Below are positions 1 through 8,959 of a stretch of 64,000 nt of DNA, piece by piece. Each line of letters begins with the position of its first letter. Within the stretch, counting starts at the first letter, position 1. The stretch comes from Lutibacter sp. (GTDB taxonomy: Bacteria; Bacteroidota; Bacteroidia; Flavobacteriales; Flavobacteriaceae). Location: the NCBI GenBank assembly GCA_021647265.1, contig JAKIVA010000002.1:1-64000 (forward strand), written 5' to 3'. The notes beneath the pieces were generated by a model that was not told where the DNA came from, made no database searches, and worked only from the letters and a program-made list of their open reading frames with translations. Position numbers and translations under genes: made by a program.

Positions 1-1028
1 TTATTGTATTCTTTCATTCCATCTTTTTGTTTGTTAGCTTTTAAAAAAGAGTCATAAAAGCCTTTAAAATATTTTTCAGACCAGTTTTGGTAAGATATCC
101 AAAAATCTCGATTCCGTTTTATATCTTTCAATATCCCTCTGTTAATTTCTTTTTTTAATATTTCGTACTGTTTAGGATTCGTTTTGTAAATTTCAAATAA
201 ACAATAACGCAATGCCATTAAGTAACCTGAATAGTTATAAAAAGAATCATTAGAATGAGTTGCGGCCAAATAACCTATAAAATTTGCTTCACTTTCCGAG
301 GCAAAACCTATTTGATGAGCAACCTCATGACACACAGTAGCAGGATAATTATTTTTTGGAATTAAAGAATTTATCTGAGCTTCATTTGTAAATGGATTTA
401 TATAGCCTGCAAAGCCCATATATGTTAAAGGTAAACTAAATAAAGAATGCTTTATAGATGGATTCTCAAATTTAAATTGCGGGTATTTTTCTTGTAATTT
501 AAAATAGGCTAATGGTGATTTTTCTTCTATCTTTTGTTTACTTAAAGGGTTGTGTACAATAACAGTGTCATTTTTTGTAATTAACACTTGAGCATTGTTT
601 GCTCTTGAAATAAGCACTTTAGTAAGATTAATTAATTCAGCTGAAGTATAATTAGTTTTCTCTAATTTTAATGTTTTGAATAAAGGTTCTCTAAAATAAT
701 TTAGAGCCCAATTAAAATGAAAAAAGAAAAATATAATTGAAACAAATGCTCCAAATTTAAAAAATGTATTTTTAAGATGAATTTTCTTTGTTTTTAATAG
801 AATAAAAATACTTTTTAATATAAAAATACCAAAAGCTAAATATAAAATATCACCAATAGAAATAGGAACCCACCCAAAAATTATTCTTAAAAATTTAGAA
901 ATGTAAACGTATAAGCCATTTGAATAATATTTTTCAATTATAGCAGGGTATTGGGCTATAATTTGAATAAAAGCCCATTGCATAATAAGTAAAACTGTAA
1001 GTATTTTATATACCTTTTTTTGTTTCAT
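1..1028 (-). CDS. DUF3810 family membrane metallopeptidase-like protein (3' end cut by window)
   Basis: Reading from an ATG at 1028 the frame stays open to the window edge; the TTA at 1-3 is not in frame, so the C-terminus is missing. The N-terminal ~115 residues contain about three hydrophobic segments, followed by a soluble part. At residues 234-238 lies HEVAH, followed by QIGFASESEANFIGY, a zinc-peptidase HExxH helix with a downstream glutamate. This arrangement is typical of the flavobacterial DUF3810 family, whose substrate is unknown. It is divergent from dnaB with about 205 bp between them. Family assignment is firm; actual peptidase activity is inferred from the motif only. Confidence 0.85.
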   Translation of the reverse strand, partial: MKQKKVYKILTVLLIMQWAFIQIIAQYPAIIEKYYSNGLYVYISKFLRIIFGWVPISIGDILYLAFGIFILKSIFILLKTKKIHLKNTFFKFGAFVSIIFFFFHFNWALNYFREPLFKTLKLEKTNYTSAELINLTKVLISRANNAQVLITKNDTVIVHNPLSKQKIEEKSPLAYFKLQEKYPQFKFENPSIKHSLFSLPLTYMGFAGYINPFTNEAQINSLIPKNNYPATVCHEVAHQIGFASESEANFIGYLAATHSNDSFYNYSGYLMALRYCLFEIYKTNPKQYEILKKEINRGILKDIKRNRDFWISYQNWSEKYFKGFYDSFLKANKQKDGMKEYN

Positions 1029-1155
1029 AATTCAAAAATAGGAAATAAATAATGAGAATGAGGCGTTTAAATAGTTATTAACAAAATTATACTTGTGAAC
1101 AAAATATGTGTAAAAATAAAATTGAAATTTCAAGATACAATTAAGTTTAAAAAAT

Positions 1156-1163
1156 TACATTTG
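1156..1163 (+). promoter_or_regulatory. -7 box TACATTTG upstream of dnaB
   Basis: The octamer matches the Bacteroidota -7 consensus TAnnTTTG and lies 70 bp upstream of the dnaB start. No TTG is seen at the ideal 19-20 bp upstream, so only half of the promoter is convincing. Confidence 0.45.
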
Positions 1164-1233
1164 TTTAATCTTGAAATTTAATAGTTTTTATTAATAAATT
1201 ATTAATTTAAATTTAAAACAAAGTAATATAAGC

Positions 1234-2757
1234 GTGAAAAATCTACAACCAATTCAATCCAGAAAAATCAAAAAAAGTACCGTAATAAGTCTTGAAAAAG
1301 GTAAGATACCTCCGCAAGCCATTGATTTAGAGGAAGCTGTATTGGGAGCGATGATGATTGATAAAAAAGGGGTTGATGACGTAATTGATATTTTACATTC
1401 TGAGGTTTTTTATAAAGAGGCACACCAGTTAATTTATGATGCTATATATACATTATTTAATAATACTGAACCCATAGATTTATTATCGGTAGCAAATCAA
1501 TTGCGCAAAACGGAAAATATAGATGCCGTTGGAGGTGATTTTTATTTGGTAGGATTAACACAAAAAGTAGCTTCATCTGCACATATAGAGTTTCATGCAC
1601 GTATTCTTCTTCAAAAATTTATTCAACGAAAATTAATTACAATTTCTTCTGAAATTATAGAAGAAGCTTATGATGAAACAATTGATGTTTTTGATTTGCT
1701 AGATGATGCGGAGTCAAAATTATTTGAAGTAACGCAGGGTAATTTAAAAAAGGGTTCTGAAGCGGCAGAAGGATTGGTAAAACAGGCACTTGATAAAATT
1801 CAGGAAATTTCTCAAAAAGAGGGAATGAGTGGTGTAGCAACAGGTTTTACTCGTTTAGATGAGTTAACCTCTGGTTGGCAACCTTCAGATTTAATAATTA
1901 TTGCTGCTCGTCCAGGTATGGGTAAAACGGCCTTTGTAATGTCTATGGCTAAAAATATGGCAATAGATTTTGATATACCAGTTGCTATTTTTTCATTAGA
2001 AATGTCTTCTGTACAATTAATTACACGTATGATCTCTAGTGAAACGGGGATTTCATCAGGAAAATTGAGAAAAGGAAATTTAGAACCTCATGAATGGGAG
2101 CAATTAAATGTGAAAGTTAAAAATTTAACAAAAGCACCTATTTTTATTGATGATACACCTTCTTTATCTATTTTTGATTTAAGAGCGAAATCACGTCGTT
2201 TAGCTTCACAGCACGGAATTAGAATTATTATTATTGATTATTTACAATTAATGACAGCTGGAACTTCTCAAAAAGGAGGTGGAAATCGTGAACAAGAAAT
2301 TTCTATGATTTCAAGAAATTTAAAAGCCTTAGCAAAAGAATTAGCCATACCAGTTATAGCACTTTCTCAGTTGTCACGTGCTGTTGAAACCCGTGGAGGA
2401 AATAAACGACCTTTACTTTCAGATTTACGTGAGTCAGGAGCAATAGAACAGGATGCAGATATTGTCTCATTTATATACCGTCCTGAATACTATGGGCTTA
2501 CAGAATGGGATGATGAAGAAAGAACGCCATGTGAAGGACAAGCAGAATTTATAGTAGCAAAACATAGGAATGGAGGCTTGGAAAATGTAAAATTGAAATT
2601 TACGGGTCATTTAGCTCAATTTAGTAATTTAGATGATGATTTTGGTAGTGAATTTCAATCCAAAATGAATGTTTCAACTTCAGATGCCATTTTGCCAAGT
2701 GCTGAAGAAGCTTTTGGGTCGCATGATAATTTGGATAATGATGTAGTTCCATTCTAA
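1234..2757 (+). CDS. dnaB: Replicative DNA helicase DnaB
   Basis: 507-residue ring helicase that unwinds DNA at the replication fork and recruits primase. The N-terminal DnaB domain spans about residues 28-130 (starting PPQAIDLEEAVLGAMM). The RecA-like ATPase domain follows, with Walker A RPGMGKTA near residue 226-233, a Walker B region IIIIDYLQLM, and the late motif SDLRESGAIEQDAD. Length is normal for the family and there is no intein. The start is a GTG at 1234; the next in-frame Met lies inside the conserved N-terminal domain, so GTG is the only sensible start. The asparagine-synthetase-like gene follows after 9 bp and may be cotranscribed. Confidence 0.97.
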   Translation: MKNLQPIQSRKIKKSTVISLEKGKIPPQAIDLEEAVLGAMMIDKKGVDDVIDILHSEVFYKEAHQLIYDAIYTLFNNTEPIDLLSVANQLRKTENIDAVGGDFYLVGLTQKVASSAHIEFHARILLQKFIQRKLITISSEIIEEAYDETIDVFDLLDDAESKLFEVTQGNLKKGSEAAEGLVKQALDKIQEISQKEGMSGVATGFTRLDELTSGWQPSDLIIIAARPGMGKTAFVMSMAKNMAIDFDIPVAIFSLEMSSVQLITRMISSETGISSGKLRKGNLEPHEWEQLNVKVKNLTKAPIFIDDTPSLSIFDLRAKSRRLASQHGIRIIIIDYLQLMTAGTSQKGGGNREQEISMISRNLKALAKELAIPVIALSQLSRAVETRGGNKRPLLSDLRESGAIEQDADIVSFIYRPEYYGLTEWDDEERTPCEGQAEFIVAKHRNGGLENVKLKFTGHLAQFSNLDDDFGSEFQSKMNVSTSDAILPSAEEAFGSHDNLDNDVVPF

Positions 2758-2766
2758 AAATTTGAA

Positions 2767-4032
2767 ATGCAACTATTTATAAAAATAATTACTGTATGTT
2801 TAATTTTCTTAACCCATTCAGTATACGCATCATTTATTTTAATACCAATGGATGCTGTTACACAAACCAATCATTTAAAAGCTTATGGAATTACCTATTG
2901 GTCTTTACAACAAGGAAACAAGGTGAAGTGGTTATTAAATTATGAAGGTGGCTCTTTTTTGCTAGAAGATAATGAAGCCACAAGAAACGAATGTAAAATC
3001 AGAGGAGTAAGTTTTCAAGTAATTTCAGATACACAAGCACTACAAATTTTAGAAAAAATAAGCAGTCCATCACAAAATATGGATGCCATTACTTTAGAAA
3101 AAGCACCAAAAATTGCTGTGTATTCACCTAAAAGTAAATTACCTTGGGATGATGCCGTTACTTTAGTTTTAACCTATGCTGAAATTCCTTTTGATGTAAT
3201 TTATGATGAAGATGTTTTAGATGAAAAGTTATTGTTATATGAGTGGTTACATTTGCATCATGAAGATTTTACAGGTCAATATGGCCGTTTTTATGGCGCA
3301 TACAGAAGAGCTCCTTGGTATATTGAACAAAAAAAAGAAGCAGAAGAATTAGCACTTAAACTGGGTTATTCTAAAGTATCACAAGAAAAATTAGCCGTTG
3401 CTCTTAACATAAGAGATTTTGTTGTAGGTGGTGGTTTTATGTTTGCAATGTGTTCAGCAACAGATAGTTTTGATATTGCGTTGGCTGCTGAAGGAGTTGA
3501 TATTTGTGAGAGTATGTTTGATGGAGATCCTTCAGAAGTAAATTACCAACAAAAAATAAATTTTAATAAAACTTTTGCCTTTAAAAATTTTAAATTAGTT
3601 AGAAATCCTGCAGTGTATGAATTTTCATCGGTTGATATGACTAGTAAAAGAAAAATTAAGAGAACTGCGGATTATTTTTCATTACAAGAATATTCAGCGA
3701 AATGGGATCCAGTTCCAACAATGTTATGCCAAAACCATACGCAACTTATAAAGGGTTTTATGGGACAAACAACATCTTTTGATAGAGCAACTGTAAAATC
3801 AAATATACTTGTTATGGGCGAAAACAAAACAAATAAGGAAGCTCGTTATATACATGGTGTAAAAGGGAAAGGAATGTTTACCTTTTATGGAGGTCATGAC
3901 CCAGAAGACTACCAACATAGAGTAGGAGACCTTAAAACGGAACTTGATTTACATCCAAATTCACCAGGATATAGGTTAATTTTAAACAATGTATTGTTTC
4001 CTGCAGCCAAAAAGAAAAAACAAAAAACATAA
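2767..4032 (+). CDS. Secreted protein commonly labelled 'asparagine synthetase B' (true function unknown)
   Basis: 421 residues with an N-terminal signal peptide (hydrophobic residues 4-20, likely cleavage after YAS). Flavobacterial relatives are routinely annotated as asparagine synthetase B, yet neither the N-terminal Cys2 glutamine amidotransferase nor the ATP-pyrophosphatase motif of AsnB is visible, and an exported AsnB would make little sense. Visible conserved-looking blocks are LPWDDAVTLVLTYAEIPFDV, GRFYGAYRRAPWY, GGGFMFAMCSATDSFD with a buried cysteine, and GGHDPEDYQHR near the C-terminus. The Gly-rich Cys segment resembles a nucleophile elbow of the class I amidotransferase-like fold, which is my inference. 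The tail is Lys-rich. It follows dnaB by 9 bp. Confidence 0.7.
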   Translation: MQLFIKIITVCLIFLTHSVYASFILIPMDAVTQTNHLKAYGITYWSLQQGNKVKWLLNYEGGSFLLEDNEATRNECKIRGVSFQVISDTQALQILEKISSPSQNMDAITLEKAPKIAVYSPKSKLPWDDAVTLVLTYAEIPFDVIYDEDVLDEKLLLYEWLHLHHEDFTGQYGRFYGAYRRAPWYIEQKKEAEELALKLGYSKVSQEKLAVALNIRDFVVGGGFMFAMCSATDSFDIALAAEGVDICESMFDGDPSEVNYQQKINFNKTFAFKNFKLVRNPAVYEFSSVDMTSKRKIKRTADYFSLQEYSAKWDPVPTMLCQNHTQLIKGFMGQTTSFDRATVKSNILVMGENKTNKEARYIHGVKGKGMFTFYGGHDPEDYQHRVGDLKTELDLHPNSPGYRLILNNVLFPAAKKKKQKT

Positions 4033-4074
4033 TTTTACTGATGATTACGTTAAAAATTTTATTTGTAAATTTTA

Positions 4075-4104
4075 TTGTTTCAAACTTCAAAAACACTATT
4101 TTTG
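4075..4104 (+). promoter_or_regulatory. Promoter of the transketolase N-terminal half (TTG-N19-TATTTTTG)
   Basis: A -33 TTG at 4075-4077 and a -7 box TATTTTTG at 4097-4104 are separated by 19 bp, which matches the Bacteroidota sigma-A architecture. The start codon is at 4127. This supports the downstream ATG over the earlier in-frame start, because the promoter lies inside that extension. Confidence 0.75.
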
Positions 4105-4126
4105 CTTCCATAAAATAAAAGAAGAA

Positions 4127-4972
4127 ATGTCAAATACACAACAATTACAAGATTTTGTACAACAAGTAAGAAGAGATATTGTGAGAATGGTACACGCAGT
4201 ACAATCAGGCCATCCAGGTGGTTCACTGGGATGTGCAGAATTCCTTACTGTCCTTTATCAAGATGTGATGGATTATTCAACTGATTTTAATATGGATGGT
4301 AAAAATGAGGATTTATTCTTTTTATCAAACGGTCATATTTCACCAGTTTATTACAGTGTTTTGGCAAGAAGCGGTTTTTTTCCTGTGAAAGAATTAGCAA
4401 CTTTTAGAAAAATAGGAACACGTTTACAAGGACATCCAACAACACATGAAGGTTTACCAGGTATTAGAATAGCCTCAGGTTCGTTAGGTCAGGGGATGAG
4501 TGTTGCAATTGGAGCAGCCCAAGCAAAAAAATTAAATGGAGATTCCAAATTAGTATATTCACTTCATGGAGATGGAGAATTAGACGAAGGTCAAATTTGG
4601 GAAGCTGTTATGTATGCAGCTGGTAAAAAAGTTGATAATTATATTGCTACAATAGATTATAACCATCAGCAAATAGATGGTTCTACAGATGATGTCATGC
4701 CTTTAGGTGATTTGAAAGCTAAATTTGAAGCTTTTGGTTGGATAGTGTTAGAAGTTAAAAAAGGAAATGACGTTGAAAGCATTAAAAATGGATTAAAAGA
4801 AGCGAAATCACTCACCGGTAAAGGAAAACCAGTTTGTGTGCTTTTGTACACTGAAATGGGGAATGGTATTGACTTTATGATGCACACACACGCATGGCAC
4901 GGAAAACCACCAAGTGATGCCCAGCTAGAAGATGCTTTAAACCAAAACCCAGAAACACTGGGAGACTATTAA
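4127..4972 (+). CDS. Transketolase, N-terminal (TPP-binding) subunit
   Basis: 281-residue first half of a two-protein transketolase of the pentose phosphate pathway. It has the TPP pyrophosphate-binding features: GHPGGSLGCAEF near residue 26, HGDGELDEGQIWEA and the DYNHQQIDG segment. It ends where single-chain enzymes continue into the pyrimidine-binding domain, and that second half is encoded separately at 43279-44232. The frame is open upstream to 3989, but the promoter at 4075-4104 and conserved start MSNTQQLQDF favour 4127. A strong terminator follows at once, so the gene is monocistronic. Confidence 0.95.
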   Translation: MSNTQQLQDFVQQVRRDIVRMVHAVQSGHPGGSLGCAEFLTVLYQDVMDYSTDFNMDGKNEDLFFLSNGHISPVYYSVLARSGFFPVKELATFRKIGTRLQGHPTTHEGLPGIRIASGSLGQGMSVAIGAAQAKKLNGDSKLVYSLHGDGELDEGQIWEAVMYAAGKKVDNYIATIDYNHQQIDGSTDDVMPLGDLKAKFEAFGWIVLEVKKGNDVESIKNGLKEAKSLTGKGKPVCVLLYTEMGNGIDFMMHTHAWHGKPPSDAQLEDALNQNPETLGDY

Positions 4973-4979
4973 AAATATA

Positions 4980-5005
4980 AATCCTGCTCTTGGCAGGATT
5001 TTTTT
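4980..5005 (+). terminator. Rho-independent terminator after transketolase N half
   Basis: Stem AATCCTGC / GCAGGATT with a 5-nt loop, followed by a run of T. It begins 8 bp after the stop codon. Confidence 0.85.
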
Positions 5006-5051
5006 ATGAATTAATTATGAATTTTGATTCTATAAAGTGTAAGATTACTTT

Positions 5052-5059
5052 TATATTTG
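5052..5059 (+). promoter_or_regulatory. -7 box TATATTTG upstream of bshA
   Basis: Matches TAnnTTTG, 22 bp before the ATG of bshA and after a terminator, so it most likely drives bshA. No TTG is found at ideal spacing. Confidence 0.55.
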
Positions 5060-5081
5060 TGTTTGTTCAAAAAAATATTAA

Positions 5082-6215
5082 ATGAAAATAGGTATTGTTT
5101 GTTATCCAACATTTGGAGGTAGTGGAGTTGTAGCAACAGAATTAGGTATGGCTTTGGCAGAAAGAGGCCACCATGTACATTTTATAACCTATAAACAGCC
5201 AGTACGACTTGATTTTATTTCAAAAGATATTCATTTTCATGAAGTTTTTGTTGAAGAATATTCTTTATTTCATTTTCAGCCTTATGAATTAGCCTTGTCA
5301 AGTAAAATAGTAGAGGTTGTAAATGAGTATGATTTAGAAATCTTACATGTACACTATGCCATTCCACATGCGTACGCTGCTTATATGGCAAAGCAAATGT
5401 TAAAGCAAAAAGGGATTGATGTTAAAGTGGTAACAACGTTACACGGTACTGATATTACCCTTGTTGGAAGTCATCCAAACTACAAGTCAGCTGTAGAATT
5501 TAGTATTAATAATTCAGATGTAGTTACCACAGTGTCAAATAGTTTGCGTAAAGATACGTTGCGTTTGTTCAATATTACAAAAGAAATAAAAGTAGTATAT
5601 AATTTTATAGATTTTGAGAAATATCCAGAAATTGGAGATGAAGAATGTTTAAGGCATACCATTGCAAATGAGAATGAACGAATTATAACGCATATTAGTA
5701 ATTTGCGCCCCGTGAAAAGAGCTTCTGATGTGATTGCTGTTTTTTATAAAATTCAGAAAGAAATTCCTTCAAAATTATTAATAGTAGGTGAGGGGCCTGA
5801 TAGAGAAAGTATTGAATGTCAAGCTAAAGAACTAGGAATATTAGAGAAGGTTCTATTTATGGGAAATAGCAATGAAGTAAATAAATTACTTTGTTATTCC
5901 GATTTATTTTTATTACCCTCGGAAACAGAAAGTTTTGGTTTAGCCGCTTTGGAAGCCATGGCAGCTAGAACACCTGTTATTTCAACAAATTCAGGAGGGT
6001 TACCAGAAGTAAATATTCATGGAATAACGGGGTTTTTGAGTAATGTTGGTGATACAGATGATATGGCTAAAAATGGAATTTATATTTTAAAAGATTTTGA
6101 CAGGCTTCAACAGTTTAAGCAAAATGCATTGGATCAGGCAAAAAAGTTTAGTTTAGAAAATGTTTTACCAGCCTATAAAGAGATTTATAGAGAAGTAATT
6201 TCAGATTGCTGCTAA
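5082..6215 (+). CDS. bshA: N-acetyl-alpha-D-glucosaminyl L-malate synthase BshA
   Basis: 377-residue GT4 glycosyltransferase that joins GlcNAc from UDP-GlcNAc to L-malate, the first step of bacillithiol synthesis in the cytoplasm. The N-terminus MKIGIVCYPTFGGSGVVATE carries the Gly-rich nucleotide-sugar loop at residues 11-15. HVHYAIPHAYAAY and TTLHGTDITLVG are BshA-type signatures, and the GT4 E-x7-E element is in SETESFGLAALEAMA near residues 278-291. Length is normal. It ends directly against the stop of the convergent aroB (no gap). A bacillithiol-system protein, YtxJ, is encoded at 50746-51141. Confidence 0.95.
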   Translation: MKIGIVCYPTFGGSGVVATELGMALAERGHHVHFITYKQPVRLDFISKDIHFHEVFVEEYSLFHFQPYELALSSKIVEVVNEYDLEILHVHYAIPHAYAAYMAKQMLKQKGIDVKVVTTLHGTDITLVGSHPNYKSAVEFSINNSDVVTTVSNSLRKDTLRLFNITKEIKVVYNFIDFEKYPEIGDEECLRHTIANENERIITHISNLRPVKRASDVIAVFYKIQKEIPSKLLIVGEGPDRESIECQAKELGILEKVLFMGNSNEVNKLLCYSDLFLLPSETESFGLAALEAMAARTPVISTNSGGLPEVNIHGITGFLSNVGDTDDMAKNGIYILKDFDRLQQFKQNALDQAKKFSLENVLPAYKEIYREVISDCC

Positions 6216-7283
6216 TTAAGATTTGTAATAATCTAAGGCTTTAACTATTAACTCTTTTTCAACCTTACAGTCTAACTTAAATTTTTCAAATTTAGTTAGT
6301 AACACAAAATTTACTTGTCCGTTAACATTTTTTTTATCGTGAATTAATAATTCTATAATTGCGTCATAGTCGGAAGAATTTATAGCAACCTTATTATAAA
6401 TTGAAAGGATTATTTTTTTAATATTATGCAACTCTTCAGAAGGAAAATTTAATAAAACATTAGAAATATAAGTTTCAGTAATCATTCCTATGGCAATTGC
6501 CTCACCGTGTGTTAAGTTTTCTTTGTCTTTAGCTTCTAAAAAGTACGATTCAATTGCATGCCCCAAAGTATGCCCGAAATTTAAAACTTTACGTAGCCCA
6601 GCTTCTTTAGGATCTTTAGTAGTTATTTCATTTTTAATTTCAATAGAGCGATAAATTAAAGGGGTTAACTCATTGATACTAAACTCTTTAAATTCTTTTA
6701 TTTTATTCCATACTTTAGTGTCGTATGTAAGTCCATACTTAATAATTTCTGCTAGTCCTGAGCGCAATTCACGTTTGGGTAGTGTTTCTAAATAGCGAGA
6801 ATCTATAAGTACCATTTTTGGATCAGAAAACAATCCAATTTGGTTTTTTAAAACACCTAGGTCAACACCTGTTTTTCCACCAACAGAGGCATCAACCATA
6901 CTCAATAATGTTGTAGGAATATTTATAAAAGCAATGCCACGTTTAAATGTAGAAGCTACAAAACCACCTAAATCTGTTATTACGCCTCCGCCTAAATTAA
7001 GAATTAAACTTTTTCTATCAGCACCTAATTCTGTTAAGGCGTTCCAAACTCCAGAACAAGTCTCTAAATTTTTATTTTCTTCACCAGATTCAATTTCAAT
7101 TATTTCAATAGTTATAGTTGTAGCAATCTCTTGCAACAAAATAGGTAAACAAAGTGAATTTGTATTTTCATCAACTAAAATAAATAATGTAGAAGGCTTA
7201 TAAGTTGAAATAAATTCATTCAATTTTTGATAAGCATCATTTTGAAAATTTACGTAATAATTATTGGATAAAATAGGTGTCAT
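6216..7283 (-). CDS. aroB: 3-dehydroquinate synthase
   Basis: 355-residue NAD- and metal-dependent enzyme that cyclises DAHP to 3-dehydroquinate in the shikimate pathway. The NAD-binding segment LGGGVITDLGGFVASTFKRG and the metal-ligand segments GLAEIIKYGL, NFGHTLGHAIE and HGEAIAIGM are all present in family order. An upstream in-frame TTG at 7304 would add seven residues, but the ATG at 7283 fits the family length and is chosen. It is convergent with bshA with zero intergenic bases. Another shikimate gene, aroK, is at 39680. Confidence 0.96.
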   Translation of the reverse strand: MTPILSNNYYVNFQNDAYQKLNEFISTYKPSTLFILVDENTNSLCLPILLQEIATTITIEIIEIESGEENKNLETCSGVWNALTELGADRKSLILNLGGGVITDLGGFVASTFKRGIAFINIPTTLLSMVDASVGGKTGVDLGVLKNQIGLFSDPKMVLIDSRYLETLPKRELRSGLAEIIKYGLTYDTKVWNKIKEFKEFSINELTPLIYRSIEIKNEITTKDPKEAGLRKVLNFGHTLGHAIESYFLEAKDKENLTHGEAIAIGMITETYISNVLLNFPSEELHNIKKIILSIYNKVAINSSDYDAIIELLIHDKKNVNGQVNFVLLTKFEKFKLDCKVEKELIVKALDYYKS

Positions 7284-7344
7284 TTTGGTTAAAATTTGGT
7301 GCAAAATAAGAAGAAAATAAAGAATAAATAAAACTCTTTGTAAG

Positions 7345-7352
7345 TATCTTTG
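7345..7352 (+). promoter_or_regulatory. -7 box TATCTTTG upstream of proline dehydrogenase
   Basis: TAnnTTTG match 16 bp before the ATG, in the divergent spacer between aroB and the proline dehydrogenase gene. Confidence 0.55.
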
Positions 7353-7368
7353 TAAAAATTAATTTATC

Positions 7369-8535
7369 ATGGAAAAATTATTTGATAATACTGAAGTAGC
7401 ATTTGCTTTAAAATCTAATTCAGAACTAGATAGAGCTTTTTATTTATTTGAAATGATAAAGAGAGAACCTCTTGTGAAAATAGGTACTGCCGTAACTAAA
7501 TTTGCCATTAAAACACATTTACCTGTTGAAGGAATTATTAGAGCAACGGTGTTTGATCATTTTTGTGGAGGTGTAACAGAAGAAGACTGTATGCCTACAA
7601 TAGATAAAATGTTCTCTAAAAATGTACATGCTGTATTAGATTATTCGGCAGAAGGAAAAGAGGTAGAAGAACAATTTGATTTGGCAATGGAAAAAACGCT
7701 TAACACAATTAAATTTGGTAAAGAAAAAGAGAGTTTACCATTTGCAGTTTTCAAGCCAACAGGTTTTGGGAAATTTAAACTTTATCAGAAAATTACAGCG
7801 GGAATTTATTTAGATGCTCATGAAATGGTAGAGTGGAAGCGTGTTAAAGAACGATATAATACCGTTAGTAAAGTGGCTTATGAGGCTGATATTCCATTAT
7901 TAATTGATGCTGAAGAAACTTGGATGCAAACAGCTGCTGATGATTTAATTGAAGAAATGATGAAAAAATACAATACAAAAAAAGCGATTGTGTTTGGCAC
8001 GTTACAATTATATCGTTGGGATAGATTGGATTACCTTAAAAAATTACATAAAAGAGCAAAAGAGCAGGGTTTTTATGTAGGAATGAAGTTAGTGCGTGGT
8101 GCATATATGGAAAAAGAGCGTGAACGTGCAACTAAATTTGGATACAAAGATCCTATTTGTATTGATAAAGCTGCTACCGATAAAATGTATAATGATGTTT
8201 TAACCTATATGATTGAAAATATTGATGATATGGCTGTTTTTTCAGGATCACATAATGAAGAAAGTTCTTATCTATTAATGAATTTAATTGAGAAACATCA
8301 ATTAGCTAAAGACGATAAAAGAATATGGTTTGGACAGTTATACGGAATGAGTGATCATATCAGTTATAATTTAGCAAAAGAAGGTTACAATGTTGCAAAA
8401 TACCTGCCTTTTGGGCCGGTTAGAGATGTTATGCCATACTTAATTAGGCGTGCAGAAGAAAATACCTCTGTGGCTGGACAAACAAACAGAGAACTTGAAT
8501 TGTTAAAACGAGAGCGAGAAAGGCGTAAAATATAA
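7369..8535 (+). CDS. Proline dehydrogenase (FAD-dependent, stand-alone)
   Basis: 388-residue enzyme oxidising proline to pyrroline-5-carboxylate with FAD in a beta/alpha-barrel. Barrel segments seen include PLLIDAEETWMQTAADD, FGTLQLYRWDRLDYL and GMKLVRGAYMEKERERA. The C-terminal GPVRDVMPYLIRRAEEN contains the Arg residues that bind the proline carboxylate. It is a monofunctional protein rather than a PutA fusion; no P5C dehydrogenase gene is in the window. The next 424 bp hold a repeat element and no clear gene. Confidence 0.95.
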   Translation: MEKLFDNTEVAFALKSNSELDRAFYLFEMIKREPLVKIGTAVTKFAIKTHLPVEGIIRATVFDHFCGGVTEEDCMPTIDKMFSKNVHAVLDYSAEGKEVEEQFDLAMEKTLNTIKFGKEKESLPFAVFKPTGFGKFKLYQKITAGIYLDAHEMVEWKRVKERYNTVSKVAYEADIPLLIDAEETWMQTAADDLIEEMMKKYNTKKAIVFGTLQLYRWDRLDYLKKLHKRAKEQGFYVGMKLVRGAYMEKERERATKFGYKDPICIDKAATDKMYNDVLTYMIENIDDMAVFSGSHNEESSYLLMNLIEKHQLAKDDKRIWFGQLYGMSDHISYNLAKEGYNVAKYLPFGPVRDVMPYLIRRAEENTSVAGQTNRELELLKRERERRKI

Positions 8536-8541
8536 TTTGCT

Positions 8542-8921
8542 AAAAAAAGAGACTATCTGAAAAGTACCATTCTGAATGAAATGAAGAATCTCAAAAAATG
8601 ACAACCATTTTGTTATCAGATAAATAAGATTTTCGACTGCGCTACCATTGACGTCTTTTATATTTCGTTGTTTTTCAATATTTTAAGAATTAACTAAAAC
8701 AACTTCTAATCCAAGTTCTTTAGCCATTCTTGAGACTGAACGTTTTTTGTTTGCTAACTCTTTTTTGAAAATCATACTCGAAAACAGGTATTTAAACACT
8801 ATTCTAATTATGGACTACCTAGTAAATTCACCTCTAATTTACGTCATCATAACCGCTTGAGAAAATTTTTGTCTCAGCTCTCAAAATGACAAAATAAAGA
8901 TTTTTCAGATAACCTCTTTTT
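8542..8921. mobile_element. MITE/REP-like palindromic element, copy A (380 bp)
   Basis: The left end AAAAAGAGACTATCTGAAAA and the right end, read on the opposite strand, AAAAAGAGGTTATCTGAAAA, form an imperfect terminal inverted repeat of about 20 bp. Just inside are TCTGAATGAAATGAAG on the left and CTCAAAATGACAA on the right. The same ends and inner blocks occur at 12383-12522, which is only 140 bp long. Copy A carries about 240 extra bases including a 30-codon open stretch. There is no transposase, so it would be non-autonomous. Boundaries are taken from the inverted repeats; no target-site duplication was confirmed. Confidence 0.7.
8683..8775 (-). pseudogene. Short coding remnant (30 codons) inside repeat copy A
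   Basis: From an ATG at 8775 the frame reads 30 residues, ending SRMAKELGLEVVLVNS, with charged KKELANKKRS before it. The frame is open for about a dozen codons upstream before a stop. I do not recognise a family. The residue composition is protein-like, and it sits only in the longer repeat copy, so it may be the tail of a gene captured or left behind in the element. It could also be chance. Confidence 0.25.
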
Positions 8922-8959
8922 AGTTAATAATTAAGGAGGACAATTAGCAAATTAAAAAG

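Noticed and set aside
1..3. TTA at the left edge as stop codon of the DUF3810 gene
   Set aside because: It is out of frame with the HEVAH-containing frame (last full codon is at 5-3), so the gene continues beyond the window.
1234..2757. Intein in DnaB
   Set aside because: Length is normal (507 aa) and the Walker A and later motifs are uninterrupted.
3989..4126. Longer transketolase N-terminus from 3989
   Set aside because: It overlaps the previous gene, contains the promoter at 4075-4104, and is Cys/Phe/Lys-rich without family similarity.
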